Assembly: GCF_012272835.1 (NCBI RefSeq)
Contig: NZ_JAAWWK010000001.1
Span: 1-64,000 of the forward strand
Direction: 5' to 3'
Origin: Spongiibacter thalassae
GTDB lineage: Bacteria > Pseudomonadota > Gammaproteobacteria > Pseudomonadales > Spongiibacteraceae
DNA: 64,000 nucleotides
The position numbers and the translations under genes are program-made. This document shows, one piece after another, positions 8,788 to 18,789 of the stretch. Every line of letters starts with the position of its first letter. The stretch's first letter is position 1. Under the pieces are notes generated by a model, which had not been told where the DNA came from, did not search any database, and saw nothing but the letters and a program-made list of their open reading frames with translations.

Positions 8788-8994
8788 ATGTCTACAGTTA
8801 CTGGCACAGTTAAATGGTTCAACGAAACTAAAGGTTTTGGTTTCATCGAGCAAGAAAATGGCCCCGACGTGTTCGCACACTTCAGCGCCATCTCTGGTTC
8901 AGGCTTCAAAACTCTGGTTGAAGGCCAGCGCGTTGAATTCTCTGTAAGCCAAGGCCAAAAAGGTCCTCAGGCTGACAACATCGTTGTACTGTAA
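8788..8994 (+). CDS. CspA-family cold-shock protein
   Basis: Single cold-shock domain of 68 residues that binds single-stranded RNA/DNA. RNP1 (KGFGFI) and RNP2 (VFAHF) are both intact, as is the opening [11 protein letters not shown]. The start at 8788 gives the standard family length and follows AGGA; the reading from 8749 adds 13 unrelated residues. A strong terminator follows. Its neighbour dbpA is a DEAD-box helicase, another RNA-structure protein, but lies beyond the terminator and is transcribed separately. Confidence 0.95.
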   Translation: MSTVTGTVKWFNETKGFGFIEQENGPDVFAHFSAISGSGFKTLVEGQRVEFSVSQGQKGPQADNIVVL

Positions 8995-9050
8995 TTTGCT
9001 GGCTCGCCAGTCGAGCCACTGATTACCCGGCCCCCGGGCCGGATAACGAG

Positions 9051-9083
9051 AAAGGGCAGAACCGAAAGGTTCTGCCTTTTTTG
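9051..9083 (+). terminator. Rho-independent terminator after the cold-shock gene
   Basis: AAAGGGCAGAACC and GGTTCTGCCTTTTTT pair around a GAAA tetraloop and end in a six-T tract. A textbook terminator 57 bp after the cold-shock stop codon. Confidence 0.9.
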
Positions 9084-9151
9084 TTTGTGCGCCCCTTGCA
9101 CCCTGTGCCACTGGCGCTAAGCTCAAACCGTGACACTATCGGGGAAAACCC

Positions 9152-10537
9152 TTGAACGAATCAGATTTCAACAGCCTGTCGCTAAAGGACGGCCTGCGCG
9201 ATAACCTCGCCTCGCTGGGCTATGCGCAGATGACACCGGTGCAGGCCCAAAGCCTGCCGAGAATTCTCAGCGGTGTAGACCTCATCTGCCAGGCGAAAAC
9301 CGGCTCGGGGAAAACCGTCGCCTTTGGTCTTGGCTTGCTGGAAAAGCTCGACGTCAAACGATTTGCCGTCCAGTCGCTGGTGCTGTGCCCCACCCGCGAA
9401 CTCGCCGACCAGGTTGCCCGGGAACTACGCAAACTGGCGCGGGGAGTACACAATGTCAAAGTGCTGACCCTGTGTGGCGGCATGCCCTTTGGCCCCCAGA
9501 TCGGCTCTCTTGAGCACGGCGCTCATATTATTGTCGGCACCCCTGGCCGAGTTGAAGAGCATTTGCGCAAGGGCTATCTAAAGCTCGACGCGTTGTCGCT
9601 GCTGGTACTGGACGAAGCGGATCGCATGCTGGAAATGGGCTTTCAAGCGACCCTTGATGCCATTGTCGATAAAATGCCGAAGCAGCGGCAAACACTGCTG
9701 TTCAGTGCTACCTACCCGGATGAAATTCGCGCGATTGCCAAGCGGGTGATGGTAGAGCCAGAGGTATTACAGCTGCGCGAACAACACAGCAGTGCGTCGA
9801 TTCAACAACACTTTTACAAACTGCGGGATAACAGCGAGCGTATTGAGGCGGTCGCGCGGCTGTTGCTGGAACACCGGCCAGATTCCGCCGTGGTGTTCTG
9901 TAATACCCGCCGCGACACCGAGGAGGTGGCTTCGGCCCTGCGGGACTATAATTTGCAGGTGATCGCCCTGCACGGCGAGCTGGATCAGCGTGCCCGGGAT
10001 CAGGCGTTGGTGTGCTTTGCCAACAAAAGTATCTCGGTGCTGGTGGCCACCGATGTCGCGGCACGTGGACTGGATATCGAAGATCTGGATATGGTCATTA
10101 ACTACCATATTGCCCGGGATGCCGAGGTACACACCCACCGCATTGGCCGCACGGGGCGCGCCGGTAGCAGCGGTATGGCGTGCAGCCTCTATACTGATCG
10201 CGAAGCCCGTAAAATCGAGCGTCTGCAGGAATACGGAAATATCGATATTCAAAGTGGCGAGTTGCCTCATAGTGCGGTATTGACTTCTCCCGCCTACAAG
10301 TCGCCCATGTCCTGCTTGCAGCTCGATTCAGGCAAAAAGCAGAAAATCCGTCCTGGCGATATCCTCGGTGCGCTCACGCGGGAAGAGGGTGTTTCCGGTG
10401 ATGAGGTGGGCAAAATCCACATCTTCGATAACTGCGCCTATGTCGCGGTAAAGCGCAAGGTGTCGGCAGAGGCCCTGCGTACCCTGTCCCAGGGCAAGCT
10501 AAAAGGGCGCAGTGTGCGGGTGCGGAAAATCCGCTGA
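9152..10537 (+). CDS. dbpA: ATP-dependent RNA helicase DbpA
   Basis: DEAD-box helicase of 461 residues. Motifs in order: Q-motif, AKTGSGKT, PTRELA, TPGR, DEAD in LVLDEADRM, SAT, ARGLDI, and HRIGRTGRAG. The C-terminal ~75 residues (from about KIRPGDILGAL) form the DbpA RNA-binding domain, which targets 23S rRNA hairpin 92 during 50S subunit assembly. That domain separates DbpA from other DEAD-box proteins. The reading begins with TTG at 9152 behind a weak GGGG purine stretch; no in-frame ATG precedes the Q-motif, so TTG is likely the true start. Confidence 0.93.
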   Translation: MNESDFNSLSLKDGLRDNLASLGYAQMTPVQAQSLPRILSGVDLICQAKTGSGKTVAFGLGLLEKLDVKRFAVQSLVLCPTRELADQVARELRKLARGVHNVKVLTLCGGMPFGPQIGSLEHGAHIIVGTPGRVEEHLRKGYLKLDALSLLVLDEADRMLEMGFQATLDAIVDKMPKQRQTLLFSATYPDEIRAIAKRVMVEPEVLQLREQHSSASIQQHFYKLRDNSERIEAVARLLLEHRPDSAVVFCNTRRDTEEVASALRDYNLQVIALHGELDQRARDQALVCFANKSISVLVATDVAARGLDIEDLDMVINYHIARDAEVHTHRIGRTGRAGSSGMACSLYTDREARKIERLQEYGNIDIQSGELPHSAVLTSPAYKSPMSCLQLDSGKKQKIRPGDILGALTREEGVSGDEVGKIHIFDNCAYVAVKRKVSAEALRTLSQGKLKGRSVRVRKIR

Positions 10538-10676
10538 GCGAGTGAAAAATCAGCGGCCTGCCGGGTGGCCGGTGGTGGTCACGACCACGTTGATGTAGTG
10601 TCGATGCCAGGGCCTTTAACCCTTAATAGCGAGCAGGGCTGGTGTAGCCCCGATTAAATGTGAGGACACACAATCC

Positions 10677-11522
10677 ATGTCGAAATCAGATGTTTACGAA
10701 CCACCCACAGTTTGGCAATGGGATAGCCAGAACGGCGGTCGCTTCAGCAATATCAATCGGCCGATATCCGGTGCCACTCACGAGAAGGAGCTGCCAGTAG
10801 GCGAGCACCCCTTGCAATTGCACTCACTGGCAACCCCCAACGGGGTGAAAGTGACGGTCATGCTGGAGGAGTTGCTTGAGCTGGGTATCAGTGACGCTGA
10901 GTATGACGCTTATCCGGTTAATATCAGCGAAGGTGAGCAGTTTGGCAGCGGTTTTGTTGAGATAAACCCCAACTCAAAAATTCCCGCCTTGCTGGACCGC
11001 AGTGCCAATCCGCCTATTCGTGTGTTCGAATCCGGGGCGATTCTGCTCTATCTCGCGGAAAAATTTGATGCCTTTTACCCCAAGACCCCCGCTGACCGTG
11101 CGGCGTGCCAAAGCTGGCTGATGTGGCATATGGGGAGCGCACCCTTCCTCGGAGGTGGGTTTGGGCATTTTTATGCCTATGCGCCGGAAAAATACCGCTA
11201 TCCCATCGATCGCTACACTATGGAGGTCAAGCGTCAGCTGGATGTGCTCGATAAGCACCTCGCCGACAATACCTACCTCTGTGGCGATGAATACACCATT
11301 GCAGATATCGGAACCTACCCCTGGTATGGCGCGCTGGTTCAGGGTTACCTCTACGATGCGGCGGAATTTCTCGACGTCGCATCCTACACCCATGTACGGC
11401 GCTGGGCAGACCAGATAGCTGAGCGACCGGCGGTGCGGCGCGGTCGCCGGGTCAATCGGGTGTGGGGCGACGAAGACAAGCAGTTGGCCGAACGCCACAG
11501 TGCGGCGGATTTCGAGAAGTGA
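10677..11522 (+). CDS. yghU: YghU-type glutathione S-transferase family protein
   Basis: Cytosolic GST-fold protein of 281 residues. The N-terminal thioredoxin-like domain (about 45-130) contains the family ATPNGVKVTVMLEEL stretch with the Thr-Pro-Asn-Gly active-site region, and NPNSKIPAL. The helical domain follows from about residue 140. YghU-like proteins bind two glutathiones and reduce disulphides. A long N-terminal extension with a VWQWD stretch is typical of the subfamily. The ATG follows TGAGGA. It stands alone between dbpA and a RIO kinase; no operon partner is evident. Confidence 0.85.
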   Translation: MSKSDVYEPPTVWQWDSQNGGRFSNINRPISGATHEKELPVGEHPLQLHSLATPNGVKVTVMLEELLELGISDAEYDAYPVNISEGEQFGSGFVEINPNSKIPALLDRSANPPIRVFESGAILLYLAEKFDAFYPKTPADRAACQSWLMWHMGSAPFLGGGFGHFYAYAPEKYRYPIDRYTMEVKRQLDVLDKHLADNTYLCGDEYTIADIGTYPWYGALVQGYLYDAAEFLDVASYTHVRRWADQIAERPAVRRGRRVNRVWGDEDKQLAERHSAADFEK

Positions 11523-11621
11523 CAAGCAATGCCGCGCGGCTCAGAGCGCGGCTTCGACTCAACTGGCGAAACAGTTGGTGATGTTTCCGGGTGGCGCTGG
11601 CTCCCCTTTACCGAGGGCAAT

Positions 11622-12479
11622 ATGAAAACCCCGAAAGCTTTGCTGCCGTTGATTGAAGACGGCATTGTTGATGAAGTGGTGAGTCAGTTGATGAGTGGCA
11701 AGGAGGCTACCGTCTACGTGGTGCGCTGCGGCGACGATCTGCGCTGCGCGAAGGTATACAAGGAAGCGGCAAAACGCAGTTTCAAAAAAGCTGTGCAATA
11801 CCGCGAGGGGCGCAAGGAGCGGAGCACACGCCGCGCACGGGCGATGGAAAAGGGCTCCAGCTACGGCCGCAAGCAGGCGGAGGAAGTCTGGCAAAATGCT
11901 GAAGTCGATGCCCTCTACCGGCTCGCTCGCGCAGGGGTCAGAGTGCCCCAGCCGTATGGCTGTTTCGACGGTGTGCTGCTGATGGAGCTGGTGTCGGACG
12001 AGGAGGGCAATGTCGCGCCGCGCTTGAACGATGTGGCGATGTCGGCGGAGCAGGCGCGGGAGGATCACTACGATGTGATGCACCATATTATGCGTATGCT
12101 CTGCGCGGGCCTGGTTCACGGGGATCTGTCGGAGTTTAACGTTCTGGTGGATGACTATGGGCCGGTCATCATTGACCTGCCCCAGGCGGTCGATGCCGCA
12201 GCAAATAACAATGCCTTCGCCATGCTTAAACGCGATGTTGAGAATATGAATAACTACTACGGGCAATTTGCGCCGGAGTTAATTCATACCCGCTATGCCG
12301 ATGAAATGTGGGAGCTCTTCGAGAGTGGCGACCTGCACTCGGAGAGCAGCTTGACCGGTGAATTTGTCGACCCTGAAGAGGCTGCCAATGTCGATGCGGT
12401 GCTTGAGGAAATCAAGGCGGTCATGGCAGAGGAGGAAGACCGGCAGCGTCGTATTCGCGAAGCTGAAGATGAGCAGTGA
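11622..12479 (+). CDS. RIO-family serine kinase
   Basis: RIO1-like protein kinase of 285 residues. Visible: a P-loop-like SGKEATVYVV near residue 26, catalytic loop LVHGDLSEFNVL, and metal-binding IIDLPQAVD. The acidic C-terminal tail is rich in Glu and Asp. Bacterial RIO kinases are poorly characterised; substrates are unknown. The start at 11622 is chosen because GAGGGC precedes it; the open frame from 11529 adds 31 residues without family features. It overlaps nothing and appears monocistronic. Confidence 0.85.
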   Translation: MKTPKALLPLIEDGIVDEVVSQLMSGKEATVYVVRCGDDLRCAKVYKEAAKRSFKKAVQYREGRKERSTRRARAMEKGSSYGRKQAEEVWQNAEVDALYRLARAGVRVPQPYGCFDGVLLMELVSDEEGNVAPRLNDVAMSAEQAREDHYDVMHHIMRMLCAGLVHGDLSEFNVLVDDYGPVIIDLPQAVDAAANNNAFAMLKRDVENMNNYYGQFAPELIHTRYADEMWELFESGDLHSESSLTGEFVDPEEAANVDAVLEEIKAVMAEEEDRQRRIREAEDEQ

Positions 12480-12591
12480 GAGCAATTGCGCAACGGGAGT
12501 GTGCATAATTACGTTTCAGGGTAATCGCGGAACTGCGTTGCCAGGCCCCAGTCGGAGTAGTTGTCGTTAATGACATTATCAGGGGGAAACT

Positions 12592-12813
12592 ATGAAAAAA
12601 TTAAACCTGTTTTTACTGCCGTTCGCGGCCCTGTCTTTCGCGTTTCTCGTTGGCTGCAGCGATGATGGCAGTTCAGCGCCAACGCCGCAGCAAAAGCCGC
12701 AATCCACCTCGATGAGTATCGATACTGAGGACGGTGCGTTTAGCTATGAGGAGAGCAGTGGCGATGGGAGTACGTCGGTTAATATTGATACCGATGACAA
12801 CGACAAGAAGTAA
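12592..12813 (+). CDS. Small acidic lipoprotein
   Basis: Seventy-three residues with a classical lipoprotein signal: MKK, a hydrophobic stretch, then lipobox FLVGC with the acylated Cys at residue 22. The mature part is short, low-complexity and highly acidic, with SMSIDTEDG and SVNIDTDDND near-repeats. GGGGGAAA precedes the ATG. No function can be assigned. A bidirectional terminator follows. Confidence 0.7.
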   Translation: MKKLNLFLLPFAALSFAFLVGCSDDGSSAPTPQQKPQSTSMSIDTEDGAFSYEESSGDGSTSVNIDTDDNDKK

Positions 12814-12860
12814 TCTGCTGTAGCCAGAGCTAACAAGCGCGGTTGGCGACTGCGCAGAAC

Positions 12861-12893
12861 AAAAGCCCCGGTCTAAACACCGGGGCTTTTTTG
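12861..12893. terminator. Bidirectional rho-independent terminator
   Basis: AAAAGCCCCGG and CCGGGGCTTTTTT enclose a seven-nt loop. The A-tract and T-tract on opposite sides let it serve the lipoprotein gene on the plus strand and the nitronate monooxygenase operon on the minus strand. Confidence 0.9.
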
Positions 12894-12899
12894 CGTCAT

Positions 12900-15088
<2,189 letters not shown>

Positions 15089-15270
15089 GATTATCCCTCT
15101 GTCATATTTATGGTTGTGCGGTGCGCCACTACTGGCCAACCGCTGGAAGCACCTGCGCGGTATTGCAGGTCCGCTATGGTTGGTGTAAAAAACGAACAAG
15201 TAGTCAGTAATTGTACACGAGAGACGCCGTTGTGTTGACTGCTACCGGTGTTCCCTTGTCCTGTTCGCCC

Positions 15271-15702
15271 TTAATCGGGCATAACGGCAAGGATGGAAAC
15301 GGGAGAGTGGTTGCTGTGAAGTTCCAGTTCAAAGTGCCCGGCGTAGCGTGCTTCGAACTGTAGCTGGTGTTGCTGGCCCGCCACGAGTGCTTGCTTGATG
15401 TCGTAGCCGTGCAAGTGGAGTTCGTCGCCAAAATTGCTGCGTACACGGATAATGACATCGTCGCCTTTGTTCACGATCATTTGGCTTGGGCCGCTGGCCA
15501 GTTTGCCGCCCACAATATCCAATTCAAATATGGCGACTTTCGTGGCGCTGTACGACGCTGCGTATCCACTGTCTGCGGACACGGCAGGTGTATTGTCGGG
15601 CGCGATGGTGCCGGGCGTTGAATGCCTGGGGTTGAGTGCGACCCACAAGCCCAGCAAGATCAGTATTGATGCGACGAAAAAGACAAGCAGTCGTTGGTTC
15701 AT
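15271..15702 (-). CDS. Membrane-anchored cupredoxin-like protein
   Basis: Protein of 143 residues. One N-terminal hydrophobic helix (about 5-22) anchors it or acts as signal. The rest looks like a small beta-sandwich: KGDDVIIRVRSNFGDELHLHGYD, then a C-terminal GHFELELHSNHSPVSILAVMPD, resembling cupredoxin-1 domains of EfeO-like proteins. The HLHGYD and ELHS histidines could bind metal, but the usual blue-copper Cys is absent. Start at 15702 is taken from the MNQRLLVFF signal and AAGGG upstream. Function unknown. Confidence 0.6.
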   Translation of the reverse strand: MNQRLLVFFVASILILLGLWVALNPRHSTPGTIAPDNTPAVSADSGYAASYSATKVAIFELDIVGGKLASGPSQMIVNKGDDVIIRVRSNFGDELHLHGYDIKQALVAGQQHQLQFEARYAGHFELELHSNHSPVSILAVMPD

Positions 15703-15943
15703 TGGGGTGTACCCTTTATTGTGCTCGGCGGCAATGTTTCGATATCCGCCGAGATGTTCGTGGCAAAAACTGTGCGATCGTGAAAGGCCATTTCTGAGTG
15801 GGCGCCAATAGTAAAAATTACAGCAATTTCGGCGATAACGGAATAACGACGGCGAAAAATGACCGGCATCGGCTGGCTGGCGCTGTCTTGCAGTCAACTG
15901 AGAGTCTGCGCGGCACTGAAATTAACCAATGGAGAATAAAATA

Positions 15944-16684
15944 ATGCGAGATAACTCGGTAATGCTTCCCTGGCCTGAAGATGACTTTAGCGCATATGGG
16001 CCGGTCGATGAGCGGCCTATGGCCAATATCCAGCACTACGTCGGCCGGGTGATGCAGCGCAATTGGTCAACGATTCCTCACGTTACCCACAACGACGATG
16101 CCGACGTTACCGAGTTTGAGCGGCGTCGCAGGGCATGGAATAGTGATTACCCGGCAAACAAGCGCACCTTGCTGCCCGTATTGATGAAAGCGACAGTGGC
16201 GGCGTTGCAGGAGTACCCGCAGTTCAATTGTTCGCTAATTGCCGATGGCTCTCGGGTTATACAGAAAAAATACTTTCATATCGGATTTGCCGTGGATGTG
16301 CCCGCGGGGCTATTGGTGCCTGTTATTCGCGACTGCGACAGGAAAAGTATCGATGAAATAGCGGCAGAAATCGCCACGCTTTCAGAAAAAGCCCGCACCA
16401 AAGGCTTGGCGATGGCGGAAATGTCCGGCGGGTGTTTCAGCCTTTCGTCGCTGGGGCATATTGGCGGCACGTCATTCACGCCGATTATTAACGCCCCGGA
16501 AGTGGCCATTTTGGGTATCACCCGCACCCGTGCTCAGTTTTTACCGGGTGACAATGGGCAGCCCGAACTGCGCCATTTGTTGCCGCTTTCTTTAAGCTAC
16601 GATCATCGGCTTATCAACGGCGCCGATGCCGCGCGTTTTGTTCGCTATGTGGCCGATTGGCTGGCGAGCTATAGTTTTAGCTAA
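15944..16684 (+). CDS. Stand-alone 2-oxoacid dehydrogenase E2 acyltransferase catalytic domain
   Basis: Protein of 246 residues that is entirely an E2 catalytic (CAT) domain. It starts at the IPHVTHNDDAD strand, continues through KRTLLPVLMKA and FAVDVPAGLLVPVIRD, and ends with catalytic SYDHRLINGADAARF (DHR-x3-G). The lipoyl and E1/E3-binding domains that normally precede this domain are absent, and no E1 or E3 gene is nearby. The start at 15944 has GGAG at good spacing; an ATG at 15929 lacks one. It may acetylate something other than a lipoyl arm, or work with another complex's lipoyl domain. Function unknown. Confidence 0.75.
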   Translation: MRDNSVMLPWPEDDFSAYGPVDERPMANIQHYVGRVMQRNWSTIPHVTHNDDADVTEFERRRRAWNSDYPANKRTLLPVLMKATVAALQEYPQFNCSLIADGSRVIQKKYFHIGFAVDVPAGLLVPVIRDCDRKSIDEIAAEIATLSEKARTKGLAMAEMSGGCFSLSSLGHIGGTSFTPIINAPEVAILGITRTRAQFLPGDNGQPELRHLLPLSLSYDHRLINGADAARFVRYVADWLASYSFS

Positions 16685-16708
16685 GTTGTCCTTCTATGAG
16701 TACTACGC

Positions 16709-17320
16709 ATGGATCTCTTTCCCCACTTGCTGAGTCTTGATGAGAATTTGCTGCCTAAAGACGGAGTGGTGAATTACCTTGGGCCAGTGATTGAGCGAGC
16801 CGCGGCAGACCACTTTTTTCAGCGTTTGCGGACGGGGATAGATTGGCAGCCCGACGAGGCAGTGATAATGGGGCGGCATATTGCCACTCGACGACATGTC
16901 GCCTGGTATGGCGATCGCCCTTACGCGTATACCTATTCCAGGGTGACCAAAACGGCGCTGGGGTGGACGGAGGACCTGTTGGCGTTGAAGGCAGTGGTAG
17001 AGGAATGCTCAGGGGAGCACTTCAATTCCTGTCTGCTAAACCTGTACCACGATGGCTCTGAGGGTATGGCCTGGCACAGCGACGGCGAGAGGGATTTAAA
17101 GCGCCACGGTACGATCGCGTCGGTGAGTCTGGGTGCTGAGCGCCGTTTTGCCTTCAAGCACAAACGCGGTCCTGAACGGCTGTCTTTAAACCTTGCCCAC
17201 GGCAGCCTGTTATTGATGAAAGGGGAGACCCAATCCCACTGGCTGCATCGCTTGCCTCCCACAAAGACGGTAAGCGAGCCGCGTATCAACCTGACTTTCA
17301 GGACGATTGACCGGGCGTAG
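16709..17320 (+). CDS. AlkB-like 2-oxoglutarate/Fe(II) dioxygenase
   Basis: AlkB2/3-type dioxygenase of 203 residues. The iron ligands are visible as HSDGE (His and Asp) in MAWHSDGERDL, with a second His in SHWLHRLP. The 2-oxoglutarate-binding Arg is in PRINLTFR, and NLYHDGSEGMAWH is the hallmark loop. The family oxidatively removes N-alkyl lesions from DNA or RNA bases. It lies 24 bp after the E2-domain gene on the same strand, so the two may be co-transcribed. The Shine-Dalgarno is weak. Confidence 0.85.
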   Translation: MDLFPHLLSLDENLLPKDGVVNYLGPVIERAAADHFFQRLRTGIDWQPDEAVIMGRHIATRRHVAWYGDRPYAYTYSRVTKTALGWTEDLLALKAVVEECSGEHFNSCLLNLYHDGSEGMAWHSDGERDLKRHGTIASVSLGAERRFAFKHKRGPERLSLNLAHGSLLLMKGETQSHWLHRLPPTKTVSEPRINLTFRTIDRA

Positions 17321-17352
17321 GGCGGAACTGACTTGTGTCGTCTCAGGTCGCG

Positions 17353-18309
17353 CTAGGATAAAAACTCAGCGGCCTCGCTATCACTCTGGTGAGCGATGCG
17401 AACACAGTTGCGTCCTTCTCGCTTTGCACGATACAGGGCCTGATCGGCGCGCATGAGCGCTCGGTCTACGCCGTTGTCGCCGTGTTGAAATTCGGTGACG
17501 CCGCAGGATACGGTCAGCTTGATATTCAGGCCGGTTGCAGGGGTCAGCTGTAATTCAGACGCACTTTGTCGAAAACGTTCGGCAATCGCTGCAGACTGCT
17601 CTGCGCTACTGTCGGGCAACAGGCAGGCAAATTCCTCACCACCAATACGGGCAAGACAGTCCTTGCTGCGCATGAATTTACGCGCAAAAGCTGAAAATTC
17701 GGTCAGTACCGCGTCACCTGCAGCGTGGCCATAGTGGTCGTTGATAGACTTGAAATGATCGATGTCGATCACCATCAGGCTGAGTGGCTGGGCCTTTTCC
17801 CTGGCATCGGCGTGGGCGGCAATCGCCACTTCATAGAAATGCCTGCGATTGGCTAACTCGGTAAGGGGGTCACTTCGCGAAAGGTGCAGTAATGTGGCAT
17901 TTGCGGCTTGCAAGGCGCGGGTTTTCGACAGCAGCTCAAGGTGCAGGTGCACACGGGCCCTGACCACTTTGGGGTCGTAGGGTTTTGGCACAAAATCAAC
18001 CGCTCCGCCCTCCAGCGCACGAATCTCTGCGTCCAGGCTGTTGTCGCCGGTAATAAATATAATCGGAATGTCGGCCAGGTTCTCATGCCGCTTGATTTCC
18101 TTCAGCACTTGATAGCCGTCAAGACCCGGCATCATCGCGTCGAGTAAGACCAGATCAGGCTGTACTTCGCCCAGCATCGCCATTGCCTGTTCTCCGCTAT
18201 TGGCATGATGGGTTGTATAGAGATCAGCCAGCAATGTTGCCATCAACACCGCGCTGAGCTGGTCGTCTTCTACGATAAGAATGCTTTGTCGGTCTGTGGC
18301 ACTGGTCAT
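17353..18309 (-). CDS. Response regulator with GGDEF diguanylate cyclase domain
   Basis: PleD/WspR-like protein of 318 residues. Receiver domain (1-125) with phospho-acceptor Asp57 in LVLLDAMMPG and conserved Lys109. A short linker leads to a GGDEF domain with active-site GGEEF at 223-227. The RxxD product-inhibition site (214-217) lies five residues before it, so the enzyme should be both active and feedback-inhibited. It would make cyclic di-GMP on phosphorylation. It is the last of a minus-strand group with a CheY-like regulator and a histidine kinase, 57 bp downstream of the former; the kinase gene is broken. Confidence 0.92.
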   Translation of the reverse strand: MTSATDRQSILIVEDDQLSAVLMATLLADLYTTHHANSGEQAMAMLGEVQPDLVLLDAMMPGLDGYQVLKEIKRHENLADIPIIFITGDNSLDAEIRALEGGAVDFVPKPYDPKVVRARVHLHLELLSKTRALQAANATLLHLSRSDPLTELANRRHFYEVAIAAHADAREKAQPLSLMVIDIDHFKSINDHYGHAAGDAVLTEFSAFARKFMRSKDCLARIGGEEFACLLPDSSAEQSAAIAERFRQSASELQLTPATGLNIKLTVSCGVTEFQHGDNGVDRALMRADQALYRAKREGRNCVRIAHQSDSEAAEFLS

Positions 18310-18366
18310 GCTGCTTTCTCGTCTACTCGTGGGGCTGATGTGTACGGATGTATTGCGGGCTCTGGT

Positions 18367-18789
18367 TCATTTGTCCCTGACGCAGTCGGGAAAAGTCGCG
18401 GCTAGCAGAGCATCCAGTTTTTCTTCATCCAGGGGTTTGTTTTCATAGTGTTGCACACAGTTAAATTCCCGTGCCTTGTCCCGGTCGTCGGGGTTGAGCG
18501 AGGTCGTCAACATGGCGATAACGGCCCCACCCTTGCAAGCGCTTGGGAGCTGATTGTAAGCCTCGAGAAACTCCCAACCATCCATGCGCGGCATATTAAT
18601 ATCCAGAAAAATCATCTCCGGGCGGGGGTAAGCGCCGTCGACCTGAGTGGTCAGATAATCGATAGCCTCCTGACCGTCATAGGCTTCGTCGATACGCTCG
18701 GCAAAGCCGTAGTCGTCAATTACCATTCGATGAAGAAAATTGGTCGCAGCGTCGTCGTCGACCAATAGTACTGTGCTAAGTTTTTTCAT
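18367..18789 (-). CDS. CheY-like single-domain response regulator
   Basis: Receiver domain of 140 residues with acidic pocket VDDDAATN, phospho-acceptor Asp in MIFLDINMPRMDG, the conserved Thr in AMLTTS, and Lys in YENKPLD. No output domain, so it acts by protein contact or as a phosphorelay intermediate. The ATNFLHRMVI start is typical of regulators paired with phytochrome/PAS kinases (Rcp1-like). ATG at 18789 lies inside the end of the upstream kinase reading frame, a 14-nt overlap indicating translational coupling. Confidence 0.85.
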   Translation of the reverse strand: MKKLSTVLLVDDDAATNFLHRMVIDDYGFAERIDEAYDGQEAIDYLTTQVDGAYPRPEMIFLDINMPRMDGWEFLEAYNQLPSACKGGAVIAMLTTSLNPDDRDKAREFNCVQHYENKPLDEEKLDALLAATFPDCVRDK

